A stretch of 64,000 bases of DNA from Rhizophagus clarus. Its lineage: Eukaryota > Glomeromycota > Glomeromycetes > Glomerales > Glomeraceae. This document shows, in pieces, positions 12,001-24,479 of the stretch (the first letter of the stretch is position 1; each line of letters begins with the position of its first letter). The stretch spans positions 124,001-188,000 of the forward strand of contig BLAL01000079.1 of assembly GCA_015698045.1 (NCBI GenBank), given 5' to 3'. Under the pieces are notes generated by a model. It worked only from the letters and a program-made list of their open reading frames with translations, made no database searches and had not been told where the DNA came from. The translations under genes and the position numbers were made by a program.

Positions 12001-13647
12001 TAGTGGCTTACGTAAGTAATGCACCAAACTTTTTTAAATGTGAAATCATGTGTTTATCGATCAAAACAAATGCGTTTAATTTGATTTTTTTAAAATAAAC
12101 AGTATATATGTAAATCTTTAACATATAAATATTACCCCTGTTTTTGTGTAACAAAAAATGCTTTTGTGACGGGTTTTCTTTCCAAACTATGGTGTATTAC
12201 ATTTGTGGCTTTTCAAGAAAAAAAGTTTCGCTAAGAAAAAAATTTTATTTATTATAATTAATAATAAAAATAATGATAAAAAAACGCTTACATACTTACG
12301 TTTTTTTAAAATTATATTCTCTTACTTTTATAAACTAAAGCCCAAACTTACCATTGAACAAAGGGCACAAGTAATTATAATGATTGAACGTGGCTTTACT
12401 GCAAGAGAGATTGCTGCTAAAATTGGTTGTGAAAGTCATACAATAATCGTAAGACTCAAAAAAAATATACAGAAACTGGTTAAGTTGAAGATAAATCACG
12501 TTCAGGTTAGCCATACATGTTAAATGCGCGTAATGAATGTACAATCATAAGATGCTTGGCGAATGGCAAATGTTCAAATGCTGCTCAATTAATAAAGTCT
12601 TTACAAAGTAATGAAAAAATTGAAGTCAGCATTGATACTGTATGTAGAGCGTTAAGAAGAAATGGTTTGACATCTAGAGTAAAATGCAAGAAGCCACTTT
12701 TGTCCAAAAAACACTGTGAAAAATAACTTAAACTTGCTAAAAGGTTTAAAGATTAGATAATAAGCGATTGAAGTAAAGTAGTTTGGTCTGATGAGTCCAA
12801 ATTTCAGATACTTGGATCAGACAGATGGCAATACTGTTGGAAGAAATTAGGAGAGGCACTTAAAGACTCCCATGTAAAATCTACAGTTAAATTTAGTAGT
12901 AGTAGTAGTATTTTCATATAGAGGTATTTCACTTTTCATAATGTAGATTATCTATGTAAAATTGATGGAGGCTTAGATGCCAAATTATATCATAAGATAT
13001 TAAATGAGAACTTTATGGAGACACTTCAATATTATGAATTTGATACTTCAGACATTATCTTTCAATAGGATAATGATCTGAAGCATACTGCAATACTTAC
13101 AAAGCAGTGGTTTGATGATAATAGTATTGAAGTTTTATTATAGACGCCATAATCACCTGATCTCAATCCCATAGAATATCTTTGGAATAATGTTGACCAT
13201 CAACTTAGAGTATTAAACATTAAAATTAGAGGAAAAGATATATTATGAGAGCATGTTTCTCAGATTTGGAATGAAACAGTATTAGAGATATATACTAAAT
13301 TGATTGAGTCAATGCTAGAAAGAATTCAAGATGTTATTAATGCTAAAGCCCTAAAGGTAATTATACAAGATGGTGAAAAATATTTTTACTAATATTTTTT
13401 TGTTTTTTTTTAAGAAAAAAATGTTAAATTTTATGATGATAATAAACATGCATAAATAACGTACCATAATTTTAATAAATATTACATAATTAAAATAAAA
13501 CTGGTTTATTAAATATTACTAAAATTAACAAATTATGATGATCTTATAGTTTATTATACATATTATATTTATATAAGTTCATATGATTGATAAACATATA
13601 ATTTAAAGACTGATATTTTTAGGATGCATTACTTTTGCGAGCTACTG
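12001..13647. mobile_element. 1.65-kb Tc1/mariner transposon, dead
   Basis: The imperfect terminal inverted repeats are TAGTGGCTTACG...AAGTAATGCA on the left and TGCATTACTTTTGCGAGCTA then CTG on the right. They are flanked by TA (11999-12000 and 13648-13649). Homology between the ends extends inward through TGTTTATC. The size is normal for Tc1. It encloses a transposase remnant and is unrelated in its ends to the element at 2703. Confidence 0.85.
12338..13392 (+). pseudogene. Tc1-type transposase, heavily degenerate
   Basis: It begins KPKLTIEQRAQVIIMIERGF (HTH) and includes REIAAKIGC. After a frameshift near 12465 it reads TVCRALRRNGLTSR and VVWSDESKF (first D) with QILGSDRWQY. The second D lies in the DNDLKHTA block and the E in SPDLNPIEYLWN, again with 34 residues between D and E. 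It has at least ten in-frame stops and an AGT trinucleotide run near 12897-12910. It ends at TAA 13390-13392. Nearly every stop sits where the family has Trp, Gln or Arg. Confidence 0.9.
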
Positions 13648-13648
13648 T

Positions 13649-15336
13649 ATATATATCTAATAGAGCCATAACTTTGAATGATATCAATTCATTTATTACT
13701 TATAGTTAAATGAGACTTTGTTTATTAGATCTTTAAGCATTATTATTATATATATTTTTTTTAGAAAAATCATCATAAAATATATTATTGAACTGCATAC
13801 AATTAGCATATCTCATAAAACCAACTTCTAATCTTTCAACAGCTATTTTTTTTCTCATGTTTTCCTAACTATTGCTTTTCAGAATTTCATTCATTATAAT
13901 GGCCATCTTTTTGATATGCTAAATAGATTTTTTGATGTTCATTTTGAAATTTTGTTCTTAAAAACTTCTTACTGTATAATATTGCTTACAATACCCCCCT
14001 AATAAAGTACTCTTTTTAAGTAGTATCAGAGTATTATTTAAAACCAGATACTAATATTTTTGAATAATACTCTGATACCAATTAATTTAGCCAATTAAAT
14101 CAATTTATGATTTTATTATTAAAATTATTAAATTTATTTTATATGTTATATGTTAAATTTAATTTTTATTATTTTTATTCAATTATAAGAAACTTATATA
14201 CATTGAAGATTTTAATTTCAATCATCCTATACATTATCATAATCCTCATGATCATAATTTTCAATATCATTTTTAATATCTACTTTGTTTTCTTTATCTT
14301 TCAAGATTTTATTTCATTACCTGAATTTAATCTTTTAAGATAATTATAGTCAAAAATCAGTTCATCTTCTATTTTATTTTGATTGTTAAAAATACTGCAA
14401 TATTTAAAAAATTATCAGATCAAATTAGTACAGACCTTAGTAAAAGCAATGATAGTTAGATATTTTAATATAACTCATAAGTTTTATAATAAAGCTATGA
14501 AATTTTTTTTTATTTTCAGAAAAAAAAAATAAAAATGCATAGATTGTATTATTTAATTAATATTCAATTTGATCTCTATTCATTCCAATATAAGCTTTAA
14601 ATTGATTTCAAATGTTATTATCACAAATAATTTTGCAATTAATAATTATGTTATTTTCAAGAATATTTTATTCCTTTCTGAATGAATTAAGAAATGATCT
14701 GCATTTTTTTTCTTTTTTTTAATATTACTGTTTTCTTAATATATTACTTCAAAAAAAAAAAATCCAAACATTTATTAAAACTTGATATTTGAACTTTAAA
14801 TGGGCAAGAAAACTCATTATTGAAAGATAAACTTTCATACTACTTCAAGCATTATGAAAATTATTATTTTGCATATTTATTCTAATAAAAAGCTCACCAA
14901 TAATCTAAAAAATTATATGATTAGTCAAGAATACACGTATTTTAGAATTTTCTTAATGAAAATTAAAAAATGTAAAATGATCATCACTTTAATTTTAATA
15001 GTATTTTTTTAAGAAATAGCTTTAGTGCAATATTTAGAATAATAAATATTTTGCAATTTGTTATTTTTTAAAAATGAGAAAGCATTTTTCACAAAAATGC
15101 AAACAAATTCCAATTCAATTAGAAATTTTCCAAAATTTTATTTCAAAAAAAAATTAATGGCTTTATAAATAAATATAATTGTAATAGAAGCTATTTTAAG
15201 TAATAAAATAAAAATAATGTTTGTATTTGAAATTACTTTTTTTTATTGTTTTTTAAATGATTATTCTATTATTCAATTTGGTATAATAAGTAATAATCTA
15301 ATTGATATAGTAATGGAGTTATAATCAAATTAAAAA
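13649..15336. other. A+T rich spacer, no gene
   Basis: Long homopolymer and dinucleotide stretches, with one open frame (14107-14343) that is only I/L/F/N low complexity. The only structured feature is the inverted repeat at 14023-14078. Confidence 0.5.
14023..14078. repeat. Perfect 16-bp inverted repeat (hairpin)
   Basis: GTATCAGAGTATTATT (14023-14038) and its exact reverse complement (14063-14078) flank a 24-nt spacer. There is no coding context; it may be a remnant of a small inverted-repeat element. Confidence 0.6.
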
Positions 15337-15500
15337 GCAGTATTCGTACTACCATTACTTTTATCAGAGACTGTATCAATTGCATTTTATGATATTTTAA
15401 CCCAATTTACAATTGTTTCATAAGATGGATGCTTGATTTTAGCAGTAGACATTAATTCTTTTACAGATTTGGCTATCTACTTATTATAATTTGTCTCATC
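15337..15500 (-). pseudogene. Fragment resembling C-terminus of pogo-like transposase
   Basis: The minus-strand frame reads SVKELMSTAKIKHPSYETI then VNWVKIS, a stop and NAID. This resembles the C-terminal WV..SW..I region that follows the DDE domain in pogo/Tigger-type fungal transposases. The usual SFK.CGIS segment is missing. Two stops occur where Trp would be expected. It is a short, isolated relic and the family call is tentative. Confidence 0.3.
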
Positions 15501-15926
15501 TATTAAAAATTTAAATATTAGAAAATTATTTATTTTATAAATATTATAAAAAAATTCTTATTTTTGTTTTAAATGATTTATTTATTGAAATATCAAAAGA
15601 TTGTAAGTTAAATGTCAAATCTTTAAAAATAATAGTAATATTTATTTTTTTTTAATGAAGCATCTTTTAACAAAATTAATAATATGTGCTGAAAAAGAAT
15701 TTAAAACAAAGTAGGAATTGTAGATTAAAAAGAATTACTATACACTTAGTTCAAACATTCTCAATCCAGTAAAGTATTTCATTTTTTTTTTTTATTTTTT
15801 TTTTTTAGTCAAAAGAAGTGCTTTTATTAATAAAAAAAAGATAAATAAGTATACAAAATTTCAAATAAACCAAGCCTACCCATTCCTCACACTAGGGTTA
15901 CAGATATATCTCATGACTACTATACC

Positions 15927-17376
15927 AGGACCCCGGATAATTATAATAGAGGTCACATCCGCAGTACTAATTAAAAATCCAATGGAATATACATAAATTT
16001 TGCCATATAAATATACATTTTTATCATATGACCTTCTATTGTACTATAAATATCCACTTTTATCATATGACCTCATAGTAAATTTTAACGAAAAAAAAGA
16101 TTTTGTATTAAAAATATGGATTAACTGGATTATATTATTTTTAAACTGAAACTAGCCAGAATTTCTCTATTAGATTTAATTTTATAATTTATAATTTTAT
16201 AACTGCTATAATCTCTGCAGAATATGCATTACTTGTATTACTTTCAAAATTATTTTAATAAAAGACCAAATAATTTTTTTAAAAAGATTATATTTATGAT
16301 TTACTATATAAAGTAATCCTTTGCTAATATTTAATTCTTTTTACATCACATTACTTCAGTTCTTTTATTGTTAGAATTCTTAAATAAAAGAATAATTGCT
16401 ATAAAGACCTGCTTTTTAATAAAAATTACATCCTTAATACGCATGCATTTTATAAAAATGAAAATAAAAGGCGTTAGTTATATTCTTAAACCAAATTGTT
16501 AAGAAAAACATCTCTCTTTTCAAATTTAAGCCAGAAAATTTGAATCAAATCCTACAAAATAGACAAAAAAAAACATTAGTAATATTTTCAAACAAAATTA
16601 TTAAAGAACATCTTTCTCTTTATCACCCATTAAAGAAATTGCCCCCTTTAAATTTTACCTATTATTCTCTTTTCAAATTTATTTTCAAGTCAAAAAATCC
16701 CAATTTGTTTCTACAAAAATAAATAAAACAAAAAGAACATCAATAACGTTCTTAAAATAAAAAAAAATAATAAGTTTAGTAGCTTACTCATTTCTATAGT
16801 TCAAGAAAATAAAAATCAAAATTTACCTAAAATAATTTGCAAATCTGCAATTACATAACTCTGTATTCTATAATACTAACATTTTAACATATTTTGGCAA
16901 TTTAAACCTGATGGCAAAACTAAATTTCAATCCAAACATATTTTAGCATATGCTGTATATTATTTTGTAATGCTGTAATAAAAAGCTACAAACTCCTGGA
17001 AAAAAAAGCAATTAGCTATTTCTTGCTTAAACAATTTAATATGTAAAAAAAAAATAGAAAAATATCTTAAATTAGTATTAAATTTTTGATCTAGAAAAAA
17101 AATCAATGTACAATATCCATATTAATTTACAGCATTATAGTATGGCATTACAGCATTATAGTCAAAATATACACTTTATAATAAAGTATTACATATGACC
17201 TTAAATATTTATCCAAAATTATATACTTTTTTTACTATGATCTAATTTAGTGATACTCTATTTTTGCATGTAACCTTTACTCAAAATACCCGTTTTTTCA
17301 TATGACCTTCCTGTTAAAAATGCAAAAAAATATACGTTTTTTGCATATGACCTTTATTATAATTAACCGGGGTCCT
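15927..17376. mobile_element. 1.45-kb TIR transposon, 8-bp duplication
   Basis: The ends are AGGACCCCGGATAATTATAA (left) and the inverted AGGACCCCGGTTAATTATAA (right), flanked by the 8-bp duplication ACTATACC (15919-15926 and 17377-17384). No transposase is present. Subterminal copies of a TATCATATGACC motif occur near both ends. An 8-bp duplication suggests hAT or a similar superfamily; the termini do not match the usual hAT start. It sits in the 3' UTR of the retroposon. Confidence 0.8.
16540..16722 (+). other. Short ORF inside the transposon, not supported
   Basis: This is a 60-codon low-complexity frame (N/K/F/P) inside the 15927-17376 element. No domain or ribosomal context supports it; I list it only to state that the element interior carries no recognised gene. 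Confidence 0.1.
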
Positions 17377-17390
17377 ACTATACCCCTAGC

Positions 17391-19301
17391 CAGTGTTCAG
17401 TAAATGATTTGAAATGACAAATGACTTAAATGACAAGTCATTTGTCATTTGTCATTTGGAACTCAAATGATCATTCATTTAAGTCATTTGAAAAATATTA
17501 AATATTTCAAGATTTATTATTAATTATTTTGTTTATTTTAAAATAAAGAAACAAAATATTAAAATAAAATTTATTTAGTATATATAATAAAAAAAGTTTT
17601 AATAGTAGTGAAAGAGTATTGAATCACGTGATTTATTATTATTTTTATTGGTAGAAATAATTTTTTTTACACCTATTTAATTATAAACTCCATTTTTTTT
17701 TATAAATAATATTACATTTATTTAATAAAAATTGTCTCACTATCAATAATCTCACCAATAGTGATTTACTAACAAGATTATTATTCACTGATCATCATTT
17801 CATTAATAGAATTATTTCATCAATGGTTTATTTCATCAACAAAAGCAATAAAAGCTAATAAATTTTGCAAGAATTGCAATTCATATACTGTATATAGAAC
17901 CTATTTTTCACATATAAAATTTTATTTATACATACAATATTAATAATTTTTACTGTATCATTAGTTAGGCGACTATGATTTTACGATTGTACATCACGTG
18001 ATGATGTAATTAAATTGTCCAATAGTCTTTCTGTATTTTAGTGACAAATGACTAAATGACAAATTATGCAAATGATAGTCAAATGATTAAAGATGTTAGC
18101 CATAATTGATTAGACGATACCGTAATATTACAACATACAGCATTACAGTTATAATACTTTTTGTAATATCGTAATTAGGCCGTAATGCCATAATTGAACT
18201 GTAATATCGTAATTAGGCTGTAATGCCTTAATGCCGCCTAAGGTTGCCTGCCAAAAACCATTTGGCCCAATGCTGAAAGTTAAAACTCCCTACATAGTGC
18301 CGCAGCATAGTTTTGGTATATATAGTATTAGTGTAATAATATTTTTTAATTCATATTAATAAAAAAAAATGTTAAAAATGTTTAATGTTTTTTTAATTCG
18401 TATTAGTAATAATAAAATGGTTAATTAACATTTTTTTAAATACATATTAATAAAAAAAGCCATGATTTTATTAATAAAGAAAGCTGCGATTTTATAAATA
18501 AACAATTTTATTAATAAAAAAAGCTGCGATTTTGTTAATAAATGATTTTATTAATAAAAATAAGTCGCAATTTTATTAATAAAAATAAGCCACGATTTTA
18601 TTAATAAAAAATAAGCCACAATTTTATTAGTAAAAAATAAGCTGCGATTTTATTAATAAAAAATAAGCTGTGACTTTATTAGTAAAAAATAAGCTGCAAC
18701 TTTATTAATAAAAAATAAACTGCGATTTTATTAATAAAAAATAAGCCGCAATTTTATTAATAAAAAATAAGCCACGATTTTATTAATAAAAAATAAGCCG
18801 TGACTTTATTAGTAAAAAATAAGCAGCAACTTTATTAATAAAAAATAAGCTGCGATTTTATTAATAAAAAATAAGCCACGATTTTATTAATAAAAAATAA
18901 GCCACGATTTTATTAATAAAAAAAGTCGTGATTTTGTTAATAAAATAATTTGTTAATAAAAAAAGAGCCGCAATTTTATTAATAAAAAAAAATCTGCGAT
19001 TTTATTAATGATCTCATATAAAATAAGCCAATCATAATTACGGCATAATTACAATATTACAGCACAATTATGGCATTACAACTTTTGCACTCCGAAGAAG
19101 CTATGTTGCAACCTATTACTTACAACACTGTGTCTTATAATTACAGTTACAGGTAATATCTTTACAAATGACACCCAATTATTTGGCATTTGATTATTTG
19201 CAAAATGACAAAATGACAAATGCCAAATGATAGGATATCATTTGACCAAATAATTCCTAATCCAAAAAATGGTCAAATGACCAGGTCATTACCGAACACT
19301 G
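17391..19301. mobile_element. 1.9-kb non-autonomous hAT element
   Basis: The TIRs begin CAGTGTTCAGTAAATGA (left) and, on the other strand, CAGTGTTCGGTAATGA (right), matching the hAT-like CAGTGNT start. The 8-bp flanks CCCCTAGC (17383-17390) and CCCCTGGC (19302-19309) differ by one base, a hAT-size duplication. Subterminal AAATGACAAATGAC iterations occur at both ends. The interior holds only repeats and two CACGTG sites (17625, 17995). No transposase. Confidence 0.85.
18410..19015. repeat. ~33-bp minisatellite inside the hAT element
   Basis: About 18 tandem units of the form TTTTATTAATAAAAAATAAG followed by a variable CYRCGA core, i.e. each unit alternates an AATAAAA run with a short GC core. 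Flanking segments (18110-18250 and 19020-19080) contain mutually inverted GTAATATTACG / ATTACGGCATAATTAC motifs. Confidence 0.85.
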
Positions 19302-19484
19302 CCCCTGGCCTATTCTCTTTAATGTAATAGGAAGTCTAGTCATAAAATTGTTCAATGAATAAAGGAAACAAAAAAGAAAAAAGAAAAATTCTACAATCTT
19401 ATAAAACAAAAATATTACATAAGGTGAATGCAAAGCATGACAAGAAGTTAATATGGAATTATCTATCTATTCCTCCCAACTAAA

Positions 19485-21136
19485 CTAAATATAATGTTCT
19501 AACAATGCCTTTAGCCCAGCTATTAAATGTTTCATATCTGACTTGGAGGACTGGCTATTTCTTGATTGATTGATCTTCTTGGTAGAGCAACCAGATTTAA
19601 AAGTTTTATCTTGATCATTTTTGTGGTTGTTAGTATTAAAACCTGAAAAAGAAAAGTTAGACCCAGGTGGTGTCTTTGAGAACTTGTCTGCATTACCAAT
19701 TTTAGTAAATTTCTGAAGATTCTTAAAGTTGGGGTAGAATAATGGTACCAAGAGATTTGTTTGTCATTCCAAAACTAAGGGTTATGAATACGAGTGGAAA
19801 CATGATTCCAAGTGTCAAAATAACCTATCATCTTTTTAGACTCATCAACTGCTTTAACTATTTTAAATGATTTTATGCTACTATCCAATAAAAACTGATG
19901 TAAGCGTCTATTTAAAAATAAGGAGGTACCTGTCATATCTTCTGAAATATTGTATACAACAGCTTGGAATTTTTCACGTTGTTTCCTTTCAGAGAGATTC
20001 CAGGAAGCAGGGAACCATCTAATAGGGATTTCTCCCAAGTTGACAGTCCAGTCCTCTCCATTATAGCATTTCAAGCACTCGTGATCAGGAATCAGTCAAA
20101 CCCTCATAGATAAATACTTCTTGTGCACCCTTGTGCTAACTGATATGATCTTACCCCATCATTCTAAATTAGCCAACAGAGTATAATTATCCCATTTGGC
20201 CAGAATATTATATACTACAAAGTCAAGTAATTGTGCTTATTCTTCTCCTTGAGGACAATAACTGGTGATGATAACATTTTCATTCTTCAAAGTATTGTCT
20301 GTCTCTTTCTGTTTTAACTTCTTCCTATTGTTAATAGGCATTGATTGTGGTTTAGAATATAATTTCAACTGCTTAAAAGGTGTGAAAGGAGGAGAAAGTA
20401 AACTTTGATTAAAAGTGACTATCCTTGAATCAGAAAGTTTAGAGGATGTATACTCAGGAGATTCAGTGCTAAAAGTGGGCACTATTTTTTCATCCAGTCC
20501 AGAAGGAGTTTGTAATTGCAACATTTTCTTCTTCTCCTTACAGACCTTCTTTTTAGCATTTCTTTGCTGAGATTTGGTCAAGGACGTAACAGATAAAGGT
20601 GTATTATTGCGTGAAGGTGTGACGTCTGATTCATCATCCAATAATTCTTTTAAATCTTCATCAATCTCATCAACATTAATTGACATGTCTGATTGGTGTA
20701 TAGGATCCCCTAGAATTTCCATATCTGGATATTGTGTTTTGTAATTTTCAATCTTTCAGCGAATTTCAGGATTCAGGAATAATATTCCCATGAGTTTGTC
20801 ATTCAAAAGAAAAATATTGAGAAGGCAAGCTAAAAAGCGAGCAGTTTGAGGGTAGTAGTTATCAGTATTTACTTTTTCTATCAACTTGCTACCAGGAATT
20901 TGGTAGTCCTTATATTTATTATCAAAAAACTTGTTAAAATTATATGAGTCTGAAAATATTATGGAGTTAAAAAAGGGTGAGTTCTTAATGACAAGGTCTA
21001 ACAAAAAATCTGTAATAATGTTATGAAAATGGTTAAAAAGTAAACTCTTTGAGTCATAGTCTATAGTAACCAAAGGTGGCGAGTCCAGTTTTTTTATTTT
21101 CTTGGCTGATTTTGTTAGCAGAAATCCTTTCTTCAT
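19485..21136 (-). pseudogene. LINE ORF1 protein, degenerate
   Basis: The frame starts at ATG 21136 (MKKGFLLTKSAKKIKKLDSP). It has an S/T/K-rich middle and then WDNYTLLANLEWWGKIISVS and EIPIRWFPASWNLSERKQRE. After that come FKIVKAVDESKKMIGYFDTW and an S/P-rich tail. I recognise the RWFPASW..ERK.REKFQA and IGYF.TW segments from Rhizophagus LINE ORF1 proteins, an RRM-like RNA-binding domain. In-frame TGA at 20756, TAA at 20237, another stop near 20090 and a frameshift between 19775 and 19751 kill it. It is the only ORF of the retroposon. Confidence 0.75.
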
Positions 21137-21336
21137 AATGAAAAATAAAATTTATTCTTCTGTAAAAAATTGGTTTTACAAATCTACAGGAAGAGTTCTC
21201 TCATTCAAAGTATTTCATTTTTATTCATCCATCCTTTTAGATTAGCTTAAACAATAACTTCTAATAGAAAATTACCTTTTAAAATATTTTTTTAATTTAA
21301 AGATTATAAGAGAAGGAAGTTTTATTCCAGTGGCTA

Positions 21337-21520
21337 AGGATTCTAGATAATTATAATAGAGGTCATATTCATAATACTAATAAAAATTCAAAAAATATAT
21401 ATATATAAATTTAATTATTTTATTATATATTTTTATTCTATAACCTTAAATAATATTAAAAATATACTTTTTTATCATGTGATCTTAGTATAATATATTA
21501 CATTATTTATTTATTTGATA
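21337..21520. mobile_element. Truncated copy of the 15927-type transposon end
   Basis: AGGATTCTAGATAATTATAA followed by TAGAGGTCATAT matches the left end of the 15927-17376 element. It continues through ATACTTTTTTATCATGTGATC-like subterminal sequence and is then lost. No right end is seen. Confidence 0.6.
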
Positions 21521-21579
21521 TTAACTAGCTTGAAGCCCACTGCTTCACATCAGGTTGGTATTTATTAATAAAATAATAT

Positions 21580-21770
21580 ACAAATCCTAACCCTAACTCT
21601 AATTTTAATCTAACCCTAATTTCTAACCATAACCCTAATTCTAATTCCTAATCCTAACCCTAATCCTAATCCCTAACTCTAACTCTAACCTTAATCCCTA
21701 ACCCTAACCCTAACCCTAACCCTAACCCTAACCCTAATCCTAATCTACCCCTAATCCCTAACACTTTTCC
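21580..21770. repeat. Interstitial telomere-like (CCCTAA)n tract
   Basis: Degenerate CCTAAC/CCCTAAT units culminate in about six perfect CCCTAA repeats near 21697-21735, then decay again. TTAGGG is the common fungal telomere repeat. The tract sits internally between transposon sequences and reads as CCCTAA on the plus strand. Confidence 0.85.
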
Positions 21771-21959
21771 TTTTCATTTTTGTTTTTTTATATTTAAGTG
21801 CCGGTCCTGATATGATCGACATAAAATTATTATGCAGATCTGGAGGAGAAATTACTATAAATTACTATGAATACAAATAATTGGCAAAAATACCGAAAAG
21901 GAAAGCACAAAATGTTGTGTAAAAAGACACAAAAAAAATCACATTCATCAGGAAATTTT

Positions 21960-22615
21960 ATAGGGCGAAAAATTGCGTAAGTTTACAATTTTGTAAATTT
22001 ACGAAAGTTTATGGCATAATATTTTGAAAAATTTCGAAATATTACATAAGTTTACAATTTCGTAAGATTTATGTAATATTACGGTCAAAATATTACGCAA
22101 GTTTTCAATATCGTAAGATTTACGCAATATTACGGTCAAAATATTATGCAAGTTTTCAATATTGTAAGATTTACGCAATATTACGGTCAAAATATTTCGA
22201 AAATTTACGAGACTGTAAACCTGCGTAATATTACGGTTGAAATATTTTGAAAATTTACGAAACTGTAAACCTGTGTAATATTACGGTCAAAATATTCTGC
22301 AAATTTACGAAACTGTAAACCTGCGTAATATTACGGTTGAAATATTTTGAAAATTTACGAGACTGTAAACCTGCGTAATATTACGGTTAAAATATTTTGA
22401 AAATTTACGAGATTGTAAACTTGCGTAATATTACGGTTAAAATATTTCAAAAATTTACAAGATTGTAAACCTGCGTAATATTATGGTTAAAATATTTCAA
22501 AAATTTACGAGATTGTAAACCTGCGTAATATTACGGTTAAAATATTTCAAAAATTTACGAAACTGTAAACCTGCGTAATATTACGGTTAAAATATTTCAA
22601 AAATTTAATATTACG
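21960..22615. repeat. ~60-bp tandem repeats, TTACG-rich arm
   Basis: About ten units of TGCGTAATATTACGGT, a NAAAATATTTTGAAAATTTACG segment and AGACTGTAAACC. Each contains the palindromic AATATTACG/CGTAATATT. The related right arm (25370-25770) uses the same vocabulary in inverted orientation. Confidence 0.85.
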
Positions 22616-22992
22616 TTAAAGCTGCGTATGCAGTAGAACGTATACAAGGGGCATGTGATACTATTGAATAATCAAAAATAATATAAACACCTTTTCTTTT
22701 ATATAAACACCTTTTTTTTTAAAGTTTGGGAAAACAAATTTATTTTTATTTACGAATTTTTTATCATTTACAATTTTTATGTTAAAATTAAAGTAAATTC
22801 TAATTTTTATTATAACTTAATAAAAAAATACATATTTGATACTTGTTCGCTACTATTTTATAAAATAGTACTCAGGCTGTATGGCATGGACATCAGTATC
22901 AGTCACAGCCCAAAAAAAACGTAAGTCTCCAGCCGATATTTGGTACGGACTGGGCTTAGCTACTCACTTAATAAATAAAAAAATAAAAATAA

Positions 22993-23617
22993 TTATCTTC
23001 TACGATACGTAAGTAAGTTTCTCCTTCTCCTATGATCATCACGCATGACTAAAATTGATCAAATTTATCAAATTTAAAACATGAACGTAAATATTAATTA
23101 TAAATTTTATTATAGTATAATTACCCGGCCTCTTCTAAAATCTCGTTCTAAATTCGTGATAATATCTTTGGCCGGTACGCGTTCACAGCCGCCGCCCAGG
23201 GTTACCATTACGATAAAGGACATAGTTCTAAATATCAAAATCAGTTTGAATATTCGATAAATACATTTAATTTATATGAATGTAATTTTATTTATTTACT
23301 TACATGGTAATCCCTGACGAGGTTCCTCCACTTTTGGCTGCATTGTTGCCCAGAAACTTTCGTTCAAAATATTCTATTTATTCCGATTCAATTAAATGGA
23401 TTGGTTAATTTGAATTTAAATTCTTTCTTAAAGAAATTATAGATATTAGTCATATGAACCTATTGGCAACAGAGTCCCAAAAATCATAGCGGCTTCTACC
23501 ATTAATATTGTGGTAGGTGCGGTTTCTGTCTCGGCGTATTTTAACAAGTTCATCCATCATAGCCCAGTTCCAATGGACGTTATAGTGGGAATGACGTGAA
23601 CGTGTGTGGCGAGGCAT
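22993..23617 (-). pseudogene. Trihelix/Myb-SANT-like DNA-binding protein, four exons, dead
   Basis: Exons on the minus strand are 23617-23460, 23373-23304, 23227-23125 and 23048-22993. Each junction has GT/AG (donors GTTCAT, GTAAGT, GTAATT) and the phases join. Exon 1 reads MPRHTRSRHSHYNVHWNWAM then MDELVKIRRDRN and FWDSVANR. Exon 2 gives SGQQCSQKWRNLVRDYH, the diagnostic helix of trihelix/Myb-SANT-like domains. Exon 3 gives TGQRYYHEFRTRF. In-frame TGA (exon 2), TGA and TAG (exon 3) make it a pseudogene. It lies at the centre of the inverted-repeat element, so it is probably element cargo or an accessory DNA-binding protein. Confidence 0.7.
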
Positions 23618-24054
23618 TATTAGTTTAGATTTGATTTTTATAATTTGATTTTGGGATGAGTAAAAATTTGAAAGAAAGTCGTAAAATGTCACTTTAAATA
23701 AAATTTGAACAATACCTCTTTGGTTTGATTTTATTTCTCGTTTCAATTAAAATTTAATTTATTACACTTTTCATTATTAAACATATTAATTAAATCATGT
23801 ACATGTTTAATTGTTTTAAATATAAATATCAATATATCATATTTAAAAATAAAACAATTTATTATTAGCACATTCTATTGAATTTTAAATATTTCGCATA
23901 CATTTCTTAAAAAAATTAATTTTTTTTAATCAATTTAATTAAAAATAATTATATTCTGATTAAATATTTTGCGTACATTTCTTAAAAAAATCATAAAAAA
24001 AAATCTTGTACATCGTACATGCAATTACTAAATATCATCCCCTTGTGATAAATA

Positions 24055-24200
24055 AAAAATTACGCAACACAAATTCAACACAAATTCAACACAAATTCAA
24101 CACAAATTTAACAAATTTAACGAAATTTGGCCAAAATTAATAATTTTTTACCAGAATTATCAACACAAATTGAACACAAATTGAACACAAGTTTCAGTCA
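24055..24200. repeat. CAACACAAATT iterations, shared with 39.8 kb
   Basis: Tandem CAACACAAATT units are followed by TTAACGAAATTTGGC and TTTTTTACCAGAATTATCAA. A clearly related stretch is at 39840-39925 (AACAAAATTTGGCTGAAATC then TTTTTACCAGGATTATCAAC). This is a conserved internal module of two otherwise different elements. Confidence 0.6.
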
Positions 24201-24479
24201 CGATTTATTTATGTCACGCCTGCGTTGTTGATAATTAAATAAAATAAATCTGCATGATATGATTGTGCATACAGTATCGTATTTTCTGGCCAATCAAAAT
24301 TAGGCTGATCCTTACATGTGATTTAATCTGTACACGTTTTTTGTTCTATTTATTTTTTGTCTCTTTATTTCTTTATTTTTTTGTTCAATATTTTTCTCTT
24401 CTTTTTATTATTTCTTTATCCTTTTGTTCAATATTTTTTAATTATATACAGAATATTTACATATATTTCATAATTTATT

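Larger units (their letters stand above)
15787..21206 (-). mobile_element. LINE-type retroposon with ORF1 only, full insertion
   Basis: Both ends carry the same 16-bp sequence AAAGTATTTCATTTTT (15771-15786 and 21207-21222), a target-site duplication. On the plus strand the left end starts with a T-rich tail (poly-A on the coding strand). The right end starts about 70 bp before the ORF1 ATG. Removing the two DNA transposons inside (15927-17376 and 17391-19301, with one duplication copy each) leaves about 2.0 kb: 5' leader, ORF1, 3' UTR and poly-A. There is no reverse transcriptase. It appears to be a complete insertion of a non-autonomous, ORF1-bearing retroposon. Confidence 0.8.

Noticed and set aside
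14107..14343. 78-codon I/L/F/N frame
   Set aside because: Low complexity produced by A+T rich DNA.
21580..21770. CCCTAA tract as a real chromosome end
   Set aside because: Long sequence with transposons continues on both sides, so it is internal in this assembly.
24055..24200. CRISPR-like array from the CAACACAAATT repeats
   Set aside because: Units are contiguous and short without unique spacers; the genome is eukaryotic.
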